This document shows positions 1 to 12,600 of a stretch of 64,000 bases of DNA, in pieces. Under the pieces are notes generated by a model, which did not search any database, was not told the origin of the DNA, and saw nothing but the letters and a program-made list of their open reading frames with translations. The translations under genes and the position numbers were made by a program. Origin of the DNA: Branchiostoma floridae (lineage: Eukaryota; Chordata; Leptocardii; Amphioxiformes; Branchiostomatidae); NCBI RefSeq assembly GCF_000003815.2, contig NC_049979.1:22292210-22356209 (forward strand), in the 5' to 3' direction. How positions within the stretch are numbered: position 1 is the first letter of the stretch; each line of letters opens with the position of its first letter.

Positions 1-612
1 AGCACACATCACAAATTGGCCCCATCCATTTTGTTTTCACTAACAAGGAGGGGCAAGACATGCACCAACAAACACAGGCCCCTGGTTCTAGGCCCAATGC
101 TCTTAAAGTACCCTACAGCACATAAGCAAACACTATTTGTTTACTATAAAAAAGCCATGGCATGCCCTCATCCACTTGGTTGACTTTCAAAGGGAATGAT
201 TCAAGCTTGTAATGCACCATCACAGGATTTACCATGATTGCAAAAAAACGTTCACAAGTCTTCTCTCCCACACTCAGGTATGAAGAGAATGACTCATCAT
301 TGCAAACAGTGATTGTTGGTGAGCATGTTGAAGCTTTGAAAACTAGTCTCCATTCGTAAGACAAAAATTATAGGTCTATGGTTGACACGTAAAAGGTATC
401 CAACGTAAATGCTGACAGCAATCAAGTAAATTTCATGCTTCATCAGACCTGTGTCCATGACAACCAGTATCAACAACATGTATGGATGGGACGAACAGAA
501 AGAGGATGGTCTTGCAGTCCCGAAACGTGTATTCTTTTGAGTGAAAATGAAACATTATCCTCCGGAATTTTTCTAATTGAATAACTAAGAATACATATTA
601 CAAAACGCCTAC
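1..612 (-). other. Jagged intron after exon 5 (partial)
   Basis: AT-rich non-coding sequence. On the minus strand I looked for the next EGF exon (regular cysteines flanked by AG and GT) and did not see one, so the intron continues past base 1. Confidence 0.6.
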
Positions 613-673
613 CTGCACTGTCCTGGAACGGAGCAATGTCCATGGGCTGTGTTACAACCAACTCTGCAGACAG
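613..673 (-). CDS. Jag: Jagged exon 5: start of EGF repeat 1
   Basis: A 61-bp exon between the acceptor TTGTATTTCCAG and the donor TGCAG|GTAGGC. In the phase set by exon 4 it reads VCRVGCNTAHGHCSVPGQC, matching the first EGF half of JAG1 (ICRQGCSPKHGSCKLPGDC). Read in the longest open frame it looks like unrelated sequence, so only the spliced phase reveals the homology. It ends in phase 2; the next exon is not in the window. Confidence 0.9.
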
Positions 674-3600
674 CTGGAAATACAAGAAGGAAGTGTTAAA
701 ATGATAATGATTGATAGAAATCAGTGTAATATAATTTTTGTAGATACCTGCAAATAGCATGCAAGCCCATGTAATGTACAAATGTAGTGCAACAGTAAAG
801 CACACTGAACTTACATCCAAAATGTAATGACAGTACCATGACACATACAAAAAAAGGGAATTACTTTACAGAAGTTTGTTAGCTACTAACTATATTTCAT
901 ATAATTATATTTCTTTATGTAATTATTGTGTTGTATTACACACTGCAACATTTTTTCTTGAAAAAAATGGTTTCATTGTGGATTGAAATTCAAACATGTC
1001 AATGATAATGTTTACTGAAAAAACTCCCTTCGTACCTTCATGCTATTTTTCCTTTCACTAAATATTATAGTTTTCAGTCTATCACTAATGTTATTTCTAG
1101 GAGCTAAGTTTACTTTCAAGAGTTAACAGAAAGGTATAACCTATCATAGCATAAGGGAGTGATAAAGCCCATTTGATACTTTCTTCTGCTTGTGAAGGAC
1201 TCTACTAACGTTAGTACCAATAGGATAAGACACTACAAGGTGATAACAGGTCTGGAATGCCAGGAATTATCCTTCTCACTGCACTTACACAGTATCTGCC
1301 AGATAGGGTTGAACTGTTTCAAATACATAAGTTATAGACAACATTCCTTTCCAAGAAAAGAATAAACTAAGATAAACCCTCATTCTTTCAGTTGAGTGTG
1401 CCATGACAAGATGGCAGTTGAACTAACCAGGGTTACAGGACGGACATAAGCTTTAACTTCCACGTTTCTCAGTGGTGGTCCTTAGTTTTTTTAAGACAAT
1501 GAATAAATGCTTGTATCTTCAAATTTGCCGATGTTGATCTGAAAGATTTTCTTACAGTTGGGTGGTATTTGTAATCTGCAGCTAAGTTCCAAAGAATGAT
1601 ATTGTCACATTTCTTTAAATCAGATAAGTTAGGAATTAAGCTGAAGTATGTTCTGTTCAAGCAGTCTCCAAGCAGTTATGATCATCAGACTCTTTCACTG
1701 TGTTTCATACCTGTTCTTGCAACATTTTGTCCCTTTTCTAGTGTTGTTATTTTTTTTAAACTAACAAAGTCCTTGTTCAGTTGGAAATTTGAAGTTTTTT
1801 TATCAATGGTCCAGTATCAAAAATGTACAGAATCATCAAAGAAACAACCCAGACAGTGAAAGAATATAACTAAGCCTGTATTCCAGACCCCCATGCCAGT
1901 ATAAATATCTGGTGTGCAGGGCCTAACTCTTTAGCCTGTGAAGGCCCTGAAAACAGTCTGGCATCCAGGCTAGAAGAAGGAATTCTCAAGGTTGGCAAAG
2001 AAGTGTTTTCTAACATGATAAAGTACTCACGTGTTTTGCAGTCAGCTCCCATCCATCCTTCTCTGCAAACTTTATTCCCATTCTGATCACAGGTAAAATG
2101 TCCTACAAAGTCATCTTTGGGGCGACACAACCGACTACAGTTGGATCCATAGTAGTGCTCGTCACACAGTACCCTGATCTTGTAATCAATAACTGCTGTT
2201 GGTCCATTGTACTGAAAATTCTGCCAGGTATTTCCAGGGTGAATCATGCCAGAGACAGAGTAGCTGTCAATGAGGCCATCTGCAAAAGAGACAACCATGC
2301 GTGTTAATTCGACAAATCATGATGTAATGAACTGTAATTCTTTTTATCGATTATATGATTATCTAAATGTATTACGACAACTTCACATCATACACGTCTG
2401 ATCATTAACTGTCAATAACTTCATATGATCTACTGATATTGATATTGATATTAATATTTTTTACCATAAGCTTTTATGTTGACATTTTGTTCCATGGATT
2501 TACCAATGTATTCTATGTTTGTTGAAAGCACTAGAGTCTATCACAGAAAGACTGTTTTCATTTCTACTTCTTTTCTTATTTCACCTGCCTTCACAAATCA
2601 TCATCATCATCATCATCAACCTGATGCAAAATAGTCCACTTTTAAATCTTCAAGATGAGACTTAAAATTTTGCATTTGATTGGAATTGAAATCTTAGGAA
2701 GGAATGGTAAAAGTGACAGTAGGTGATAAGAGTTCACCAGATAGCAGCTCCCATTTCAGTTGTCACTGCTTTATTTGATGTTCAGAATTCAGCTGGTATT
2801 GGTTGTTTTGAAACTGAGCAGACTAGAATTCCAGCCTGAAGAGTCTGCTGGTCTGTGTAGGTTCAGATAGACTAACGGTCTGCCTAGAATTAATGACCTG
2901 TTTTGAACCAACCCTTTCTGTGTGCTCTTCGCCATGACAGTGATGGTACACAACAACTGACGGTAGCATACCTGTCCTGCTAGAGTTGTCCCGATCCCAA
3001 GCCTCAAGTATCAATGTGTAGCCACTCTGTAAGGTAAGCAGATGAAAGGATGACATTAGAACACGACAAAGCACTTACAATGTCAAACATAGCTTTCCAG
3101 GTACATGCGGATGGCATCAACCTATTTGGTGGAACACAATACCTTACCTATTGACCCATTACAATTCTAAACCAAAAGGAACAACTGGTAAAGCTCCCAC
3201 CAGTATCACATATCCCACACAGTCCCATACCAAGTGGCTGATGTAAGTGCGGTGTACAGTCAGGCTACTTGAACTTCCTCTTAAAAAGACGTAGTAATAG
3301 TTCCCATGGTTTTCATTTACACATGCTTCTGTACCTTGAAAAAATCAAAGCCATGTTTATCACAGCGTTCTGAATTTTTTGCATTTGTACTATTTTATAG
3401 GTTGAATTGAGAAAGAAAACTGTTCAGAAAGTTTAGTTGACAATGATGAATACATAACTAGTCAGGTGCTATAGCTCTTCTGTATACCTCCAAAATGTAT
3501 TTGCACACTTAAATACATTCTTCTTCTAGTATTTATCCAATGCTACGTGATGTATCTGTATATATATTTATAAGCAATAAGTCAAGTACTTTCAGAATAC

Positions 3601-6600
3601 CAACTAAATTTGAAAATACCTAGAGATAGAGGGAGAGCACTGTCTCTAGACTTGTCTCATTTGAAAATAGTGTAAACTATAATGGGAATTTTTCATATTT
3701 CTAGAACTCCCCCCCAAAACAAATTTTTTACAAATCAAGAAATAAGAAATCCAAAAAACAATTTGCCTACTGATTTGATTCTATCAAAAGTCTATCTTCA
3801 AAGTAATGGTTTTATAAAGAACATGGATGATTTATGTTTTCAATGATTGAATTACATCTTCTTTGCATCAGTTACAATCAAAAACATTCTACAATCCAGG
3901 TCATTGGAGAATGATGACCTGGATTGGAGAATGATGACTTACAAATGATTCAGTGAATGCTCAGAAAAAGGACAATCCTCATAGGAAGATGGAGAATGCT
4001 TAAAAATGTCATATATGGGTCACATGATTGTGAGTCGGAGTTTGTCATTAATAGAACTTTGGAAATCTGTAAACTTGGATATTATTTCCTCTGGCTTGAT
4101 AATATTCCCACAACAGGCAGTTGTCATTTCAATGCGGACTTGAATTACATCCCTGCCTGTTGAAGAGCCAGAGCAGCTGTCCCAGAGGACAACTTGTACT
4201 ACAAGAGTCACAAGTTCATTGACCTTTCCAGTCCATCACTACAAACAGCAGCCCCTCTTTTTCTAAGTAAACAGCCCCAATAATCCGAACACAAAGGAAC
4301 TCAAGGACATCATCTAAGACTGATTATCTTGAAAAGTATTCAAACTAAGCTGCTTTGTTAACTTGCTTCCCCCACTAATAAGTAATGATGAATGAATATT
4401 ACACCTGTCTTGCACCCCTACAAATGCAATGGGCTAAACCTTCTTGACTTGTCCTGAAAATATTAACCACACAGGTGCTTAGTGGGGACTCCTTCCTAAT
4501 CCAGAATTGCGGTCTGAACAAAGTTAGGGATCTCTAGAAACTGTCAAGATAAGAGCAATAAATGTGGTATTAAAAGTTCCAATCGAAAATGAACAAGATG
4601 GAGGACAATAAAGTGCTACTGATTTAGGGCCAGTTTATCGCTGCCATCTAACAGTTACAACAGTTTACTTTTCCCACGGTTGTGTTTGAAACGTAACAAT
4701 GTTCAACCAGGTCGTGGTGGAACATGGGGGTGAGTTTCAAAGCCCACTGCAGGACATTACACAAATATGCAAACAGCCACATTAATAGGTGGGTTGCTTG
4801 ACAGTTAAACATACACACCACTGAAGGCAAACACTCTTAGTGTGCATTGTTACGTCAATGACAACAAGTTGGGGCAGCGGCAGTCATGGGAAGACTGTCT
4901 GACAAAACCTGTGCCATGCTATGGTCTCCTTGGTATCACACTCGGCTTTCAAGTGCTCCAAAATCACCTGGCAATCATAGGAACTAAAATCAAGACACTT
5001 GTGCTGCATAGAATACCCGACAAATAAAAATAGTTGGCGCTCCTGAAGAGCCCAGCACCACAGAAGTAGAGAATGGGTGCACTAGAGCATTTACAGGCCA
5101 GCAACCTGAAAGTAGACAACTCAGTAGCAATATATACACAGGCTGCAGCAAGGCAATAGAAACAGAATTGCTTGACTTGCTTTGAATACTGACAGATTCA
5201 CCATTGAGCCCTTGATTTACACATTTTAGATCACTAATTTCTATCATCCAAGCTAAATAAAAATTGTCTTTGCCTTACATAGTAATTAGTATAAACAGAG
5301 AGAAGTGAATGGTGGACCACTAGATCTAGTAAAATTGACCATTTATGCCCATTCAAGGATGGGAGTAGCTAGGTAAAGTTTATTGGTCCTATTCCTGTTT
5401 GCTTCCATTGTCTATATACAACTCAAGGTTTCTGTTTACATAATATGGACAAGATCCCTCCCCTTTTTATTTGTTTATTTCTCTTTGAAACTTTAGGGTT
5501 TGATGGCCGTAAAACACAAAAAAAGGAAGCCAGAGCTGATTTTTATGAAGATGTCACGCTGTGGTACTACACACTGAGAAATCCAGAAACCATCATCCTT
5601 TCTGTGTGTCTGTAACAATCTGGATTATCTCATTGGCCTATGGGCCCAGTTTAGTGCCTCTGATAATAGTCCACTGTTAATCCTCAGAAATGGTGCTGCA
5701 TCTGATAAAACCAAACCTGATGCTGAAGTAGAGCCCTAAGTCAAGGTAACAAAACCAAATCCCTGAGAGAGTTTGCAAAGTTGACATAGTTCAGTAGCCT
5801 GGTGTTATTCCATGCAATTAGAAGCCCAGTGTCTGGGATGGACAGGCAGAGATGGTTGGATAAACACTCTCAGGTGACAGTGTTTTTCAACAGTTGGGCA
5901 GCAGAAGCAGCTCGTTTTACCCATTAAAACTTCCCTTGTTTCCACAACTCCTGGGTTCATTAAGCAGGCAAGAGACCACTGCCTGTATCAGTGGTGGGAA
6001 ACACAGAGAAGAAAGCAGCCCTGGCATCAGCTAAACAGTGCCCGACTGTTGAACTGTGGGTTTTCCCCCTACCATTACATCCATGGTAAAGTTGAATGTT
6101 GTTTAGAATTTCAACACACAGAGCTTTAGCATGTCATATTCTATAGATATAGACATTGATTAGGCAAAAGCAATGCTCAATCACTTTTATGAACCAGCTA
6201 GCCTATACCTGAACAACACCTGTTGCTACTACCGGTAAATGGCTAAATGATTCCATTGGAGTATATATGTAGGGTAATCACAAACTATGGACATTTTCTC
6301 AAACTGTTGTAAGAGGGTCTGCATGGGGACGTCATGGCAACGATTCATGTAAAATATTGACAACAATAAATGGCAAATTCAGGAGGGCTGACGATGAATT
6401 TAGGATAAAAAATATCATAATATTAAAGGAACCAATTACAGTTTGCAAATAATTCACTGAAAACATTTAACATAAACAGAAGCGAACCATAAACTTTGTA
6501 TCAGAACTCCCTTTGCCCATGGAAAAAGGCATGCAAATTTAACTTCAATTTTGATCCTGCTAGATGAACCTTGAATTTAGCAATGGTGTTATAAGCCTAA

Positions 6601-9600
6601 TAGCACAAGTTTTGATGTACTTCTTTACTCTAGATTTTATTGAAGCAATCATAAATTCAGCTCAAATGAAGGACAACAATGTTTACCGCATATATGCCTG
6701 CCTTGCGTACATTCACTATCTATAATGCTTCCTACTGTGGCTAGACCCACAACATTTGCTGTGCTCCATACCAAGCAGAATGTGGAATGCTATGCAGACC
6801 CATCATGTTACCAACATGACATCCATGGGCTACATTATCATAGAGACAGACGCAGAGGACTTGGCAACAATCACTCAATCAGTCATCCATTGAGACCTCT
6901 GCCTGTTCCTCTATATGAAATTTGAGGAGCCATTTTTATTTGATGACCCAGGGACACATTGTATCTCATGTCAAAAGCATGCCAACTGTTCAACCACTGA
7001 TTCTGAGAAAGGGGAGTTGTATCTGATGCAGAAACTTCTGACGTCAACATTTCCTGTCACCATGTGGAACATGACATACTGCCCACTGTAATATACAACC
7101 CTTTTTCATGCCTGTTAGCAGAGGCGTTCTCTTTACTTTTTCAACAGGCCAATATAGAAGTGTCTTATATGTTTCCAAGTATATCACTTGTTGATAGAAA
7201 TTGTTAAAGTTTTGATTTTACAAGATTTTCAGTGAGGACTAAATGTTGGACCTGCTACAAATTCATATTTCTATTCTCAGTAAGTCTGTTTCCTGGCTAT
7301 TGTCCAAGACAAAAGCTGTCCCTGATAAGTAAAAAATAAGGTTCTGTTTGTACAAATGTCTTAAATTCTTAGTCATCAATGTACATTTAACTTAATCAGT
7401 CCTCCCAAAACAGTGGCAGAAGAGGATATTCAGCCAGCCACTGGTGTAAACAGAGACAAGTCCAGACCAGGATGTACCAACTTAACCCAGATAACCTCTA
7501 GTTCCTTTTTCCTCTGTTGGCAAAAACAAACAAAAATCTACTCTCCTGGAACTTAATCAAGATTACTAACAGCAGGTATGCCCTGACAATGTGCAGATAT
7601 ATGAAAGGACATGGTTTGAGTCTCAATCTGCGTGACAAATTCTTACTTTGATGGTGGTTCGTGATATTATTGGCATAAAAAGTAATTGCAAGGGGAAGTG
7701 TGGAACACTTTTTTTAGTCCCTCTGGGTCTGAGTTCCAGATGAGCTGTATTACACCAAGGGCCAAATGTTGACCCAACCTATCCACAGAGGTGGTCAAGT
7801 GGCTGACAGACACACAAGCCAGGTTTGCTGACAGATGGGGATCAGCGAACAGCACACCTTGGCATGAATAATAAATCTAAAACAGAAGAAGCTATTTAAT
7901 GGCAATCAAGGCATACTTGGAATGTGTTATTCTGACAAACTTACAATGGGCAAACAGTTCTCTTCCAGGCCCCTGCTGATTGACAATAGACGGAAAAACA
8001 AACAAACACTGTGACCCTGTCAGCCATATATTGCCCTCAAAGCATCAGATTTTTAACAATTGATCAAGCACCCTCAGGATATAACCCTTTGACCCCTTGA
8101 ATGATGGTTGTAGTGCCAATCCTGCCTGACACAACTTTTCCCACGCTTAGAGACACACTACTACGTGCCAAGAAATAATTACACGCCCTGTGGATGAGCA
8201 TTTTATGATGTCACTGTGCCACTGCGGGGGCAATTCTTGGATCGTATTGTACGAGCTGTTCTCATTGTTGTACAGTATACACTCGAAGAATCCCTGTTTT
8301 ATACAACTTTTTGATTTGTCTTCAGTGATCATGATGGCAAAAATGAAACCTGTGTGTATTGCCTAATGTTAGCTCTAAAAGAGGCATTTCAATAAGATCC
8401 TTTTCAACATAACCTTCAGTGCCCCCTATCTGTAACTTACTAATATCTACATTTCTTCAGGTTCAACTCTCACTTTTAAATGACAATGACAAAGCACTGC
8501 TGGAAGGAAAGTTGACTGACGGATGCCCACAGGACTAGAATGTATTTGTTCCTGTTGGTTGGTAGCGGTGCACACAAGATTGTAATGGAGTTTGCATGAA
8601 TCTCAGTGACAGCTATTTAAAGCAGCTCTAAATATAAACCTCTAGTGGCCTGATCTTCTGGGTTGCCATTTGCCATGCAGGAAATTGTGGAGAAAAAGAT
8701 TGACTGGCAAGATGGATGGACAGTGATAACAATCACAGCATCTGTCTGGCCAAATATGGAATAGCAGCAAGCACCACCGCTCACTTTCTCTTGGCTACTA
8801 CAAGTCTTGTTGGAAACTTAACACTGATATGTGCAGATACTGATCTTTAGTGGTCAACAGGGTTTGGGGCTGAGCTTTCTCCCTCATTCATACACATAAC
8901 CAGCACCACATATCACTTGAAACGCTACATGGCAGTTATTTCCAACCACCAAGTAACACCATAGTACTGCCAAGGACATTATATAATGTTCTTGATAGTA
9001 CATATATAATGTCCTTGATAGTACAATATTGCTACGCTCATTTCTTGACACTTGACAATGTTCCTGGGCCCTTTTGGAGTGAGGAGAGTTATCCACATGA
9101 CTACCAAGTTGAAGGATATGATCCTCCAAGCCCAGATATGGAGCTTCAGGATGGACTTATGCTACTGAGACTGAATAAATAATCCTTTCATATGCCAGAA
9201 CGGCTCCAACATTTTTTTTTCACTATTTTGCCATCACCGCGTGCTGTAATCTTCATTAATATTTCATAACCAACTGAATAGAAGCCTCTTTGTCACACCT
9301 ACGTGCGACTTACTCTTTTGTCAATGAGCTAGAGTCCATTCCAAGACACCATGAGGGTTTTTAGGCGATATTTATAATTAGTCTGAATTATTTTGAATAA
9401 AAGAATATCTGAGCCACAATAATTAAATTATTTTCAAAAAATTGACTACGAAAATACTCATTTATTTGAATTTCTTTGAATATTTTAGAAACATTTTGAA
9501 AGTAACTGTACAAAAATATCTTTATTTAGAACAATTGTGAAACCTCTCTGTGATTATTTCACATTTACAAATATTTACAAAAAATGGTAAACCTGGCCAA

Positions 9601-12600
9601 ATGGTAAAATTAGTTTATTGCCCCCATAAAAGTAAGCCCTATTGTTGCATCTGTATATTTTTAGATTTCACTGCTGGGTACTGGTGGATCCTTTGTGGTG
9701 GGCCATTGTTGCATGGCACCCAACCATACTTTGCAAGGATGTGTGAATTGCTATCTTCCCAGCCCACCGAACCATTTACAAAAAATGGTAAAAAATGGTA
9801 GAAAATGGTAAATAATGGTAGAATGCTGTTATCATTATTTAGAAACCATTAGAAGTATCCAATTCCACACCATGAATATTTCCAAAGTTTTACAGGATCC
9901 TCTCATGTGCCAGAACGGCTCCAACATTTTTTTCACTATTTTGCCATCACCGCGTGCTGTAATCTTCATTAATATTTCATAACCAACTGAATAGAAGCCT
10001 CTTTGTCACACCTACGTGCGACTTACTCTTTTGTCAATGAGCTAAACCCTTTTCAACTGAATGGACTATGAAAACCTCAAACAAAAACATGACCATATCT
10101 ATTTCTACAACTTCTACGCTCTTCCTCATTATTTTATATTCAATAAGTACAGATTCAAACATATACATGGATAATGTTGATAACAGCAGTATGACCTTTG
10201 AAACAAGGACAGTAGCTACTGAAATATTCAAATTGCGTAGCTTTAAAACTGTTGCTCATGAATTATCGATGACATACTATAATTTCTCTCCTTACATGTT
10301 TATTGGAGTAAAAATATAATCCTCATCTTTTTAATAGCTTCTTCTCATAAAATATAATGCCCCATTCTAATACCTGTAATCAACTGTAGATAAAAGGTTT
10401 CATTTCTGGGTAGGTGAAATGTAAGTTACTTCAATAATTTGTGATCATTTTGGGGACCATCCTTATGTTTTTTCATGAACTATCACCATGGGACACTTTA
10501 CTAAAATTGCCCATTTGTGTAATTTCTCTGCAAACCACTCACTGTATTTAGAATGAAGCAGGCAAAAAAAGTTTGATTGATTTGACTATTCATCTAAAAT
10601 AGGATAAAGAAAAATCAACACACACACAATGATGTTGGGGCCTCCAGGAGAAGGTTTCAATGTGCTAGTCAAATAGAAGCTGTAGTAAAAGCTTTGTTTC
10701 AAAAGATAACGTCATCAAGAAAATAGATGATTTTTACACTATTCTACCAAAATGCTGATTCCAAAACAAGTGATTAAATCAATTGGTCTGTGGAAAACAA
10801 ATATTCCTAACATTTTCAAACAGACAAAGAAATCACACATTGTATGTAATCGCTTTGAGGTCTTAGAACAGTTATTGATGGTATCATCAGGACAAGGCCG
10901 CAAGCCCATAATTTGCTCCATTACATGTTTGACTTGCTCTAAAAGGCTTGTACAAATGAGTGGAAGACATGCGAATGGACAAAGTGTTGTCCAGGAGCAC
11001 CTGTCCTTGCTTTGGGAAACATTGTTCGACCAGAAGCAGGAAGCCCAAGGACTGCAAACAGTTGTAACAGGTCTCTCTGTGTTCCAGACACCTGCTCTGC
11101 ATACTGATGCTTTGGGCTTCATGAATTTCAAATTTTTCCTCAGGACCTGTTACCCACTGGTCTTGGCGTCTGTTTGCTAACTGGGAAGAAAGAGACACGG
11201 GGGACCTATACTTACAGTTCAGGGACCCTGTATTCTTCTAACATGAAACTACAGGATATTACTTCACAATACCAATCCACAGATTCAACTATTTATCACG
11301 GTAGTTTCTCAATCAGGACAGTGAACATATTTGACAGGACAAGCTGAATCAATCAGAATTGAATAAAAGATTATCTTCTGATCTTCTTAACTACTCTAAA
11401 CTTTATCCCATCACAAAAATGATTGAATTTTGGGACCAAGGGTGGACAAAAAGCTTAGCAGAAAGAATTAATGACAATCTACAGTATGACATGTGTGTCT
11501 CTATGGATTGAAGTTTATGTTGGTCTGACAAATTCTGCTACAAGAGCGATGTGATACACACAGAGAGTTAGGTTATACTGTATTGTATTTATGTGGTAGC
11601 AATTAAGGAATGCCTCTTTCAAGATTGGATTCAAAATAGATAAAAAAGAAGAACTTGAACAATTTTTAACAGCAATCGCATTCTAACAAATATGGTGAGA
11701 AAATGCAGGAGAGAAATGTTCTCAGCAATGCACCAACTTATTGACAAAAGGATTTGTAACAAAAATTCATGTCTGGGTCTAACAATGGAACTAATTGATC
11801 AAATGTCCTGAAAGCATTGTCCAAGAAAAACAAAGACAACCCCCTCCCCTTGACATTTGGACATGGCTCTTTGTCCTGCTACTATCATGAATAATAGAAT
11901 AGGAAATTCACTATTCTTCAGATCACTATCTTTCAAGTGGTAATCATATCACCATTGTCTTTTTGTCAAAATATCCAGATAAGTCATGTCGAGGACTTTA
12001 TGTTGGTTCAAGTTGGTTCTACCGGCTTAGTATTGATCAGGTAGTCTTGAAATATTGATGCAACAAATCGACTATTTATTTCGAGAGCAGCTCTGACTAA
12101 AGAGGTATTAACAGCTGGAGTTAACTATGTCCCACAGAAGTGGTACAAGTTCCGCTAATGGCAACAGCTGGTAACAATTGGCTGTATTTGTTTCATGCCA
12201 AATTAGATAGTATGATTGCTGTAGGTGAGAAAGTCTATGTCCAGGTTTCTCAAGGTAGAGGGATGGACAGGATATGGCAATGTTTTCTCAAACTAGGGGC
12301 AACCCTTTTCGACAGACATCATGTGACTTTTTTTTTAAATCTTCCCTGCATTATACAAGACTTGGCAGAAAAAATTATGTTAATGTTGTTTTTCAGTTTG
12401 TGCCTGTACTAGAGCGCACCGGGACTCAAAACCTGTTGTAATGAGTCTGGGTAGCTTTGCTTACTGAAATATTCATATGCCATATCATTTGACTCAAAAC
12501 ACAAACAACGGTCTCTGGAAAATTGTATGACTAACTCTTCTCACTTACAAAGAAAAGAAAAAAATACAATTGCCTTTTTGCTTATGGTCATTTTCATTTC

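Noticed and set aside
470-850. 126-codon minus-strand open frame as a gene
   Set aside because: It only overlaps the 61-bp Jagged exon 5 in the wrong frame; the spliced phase gives the EGF1 match.
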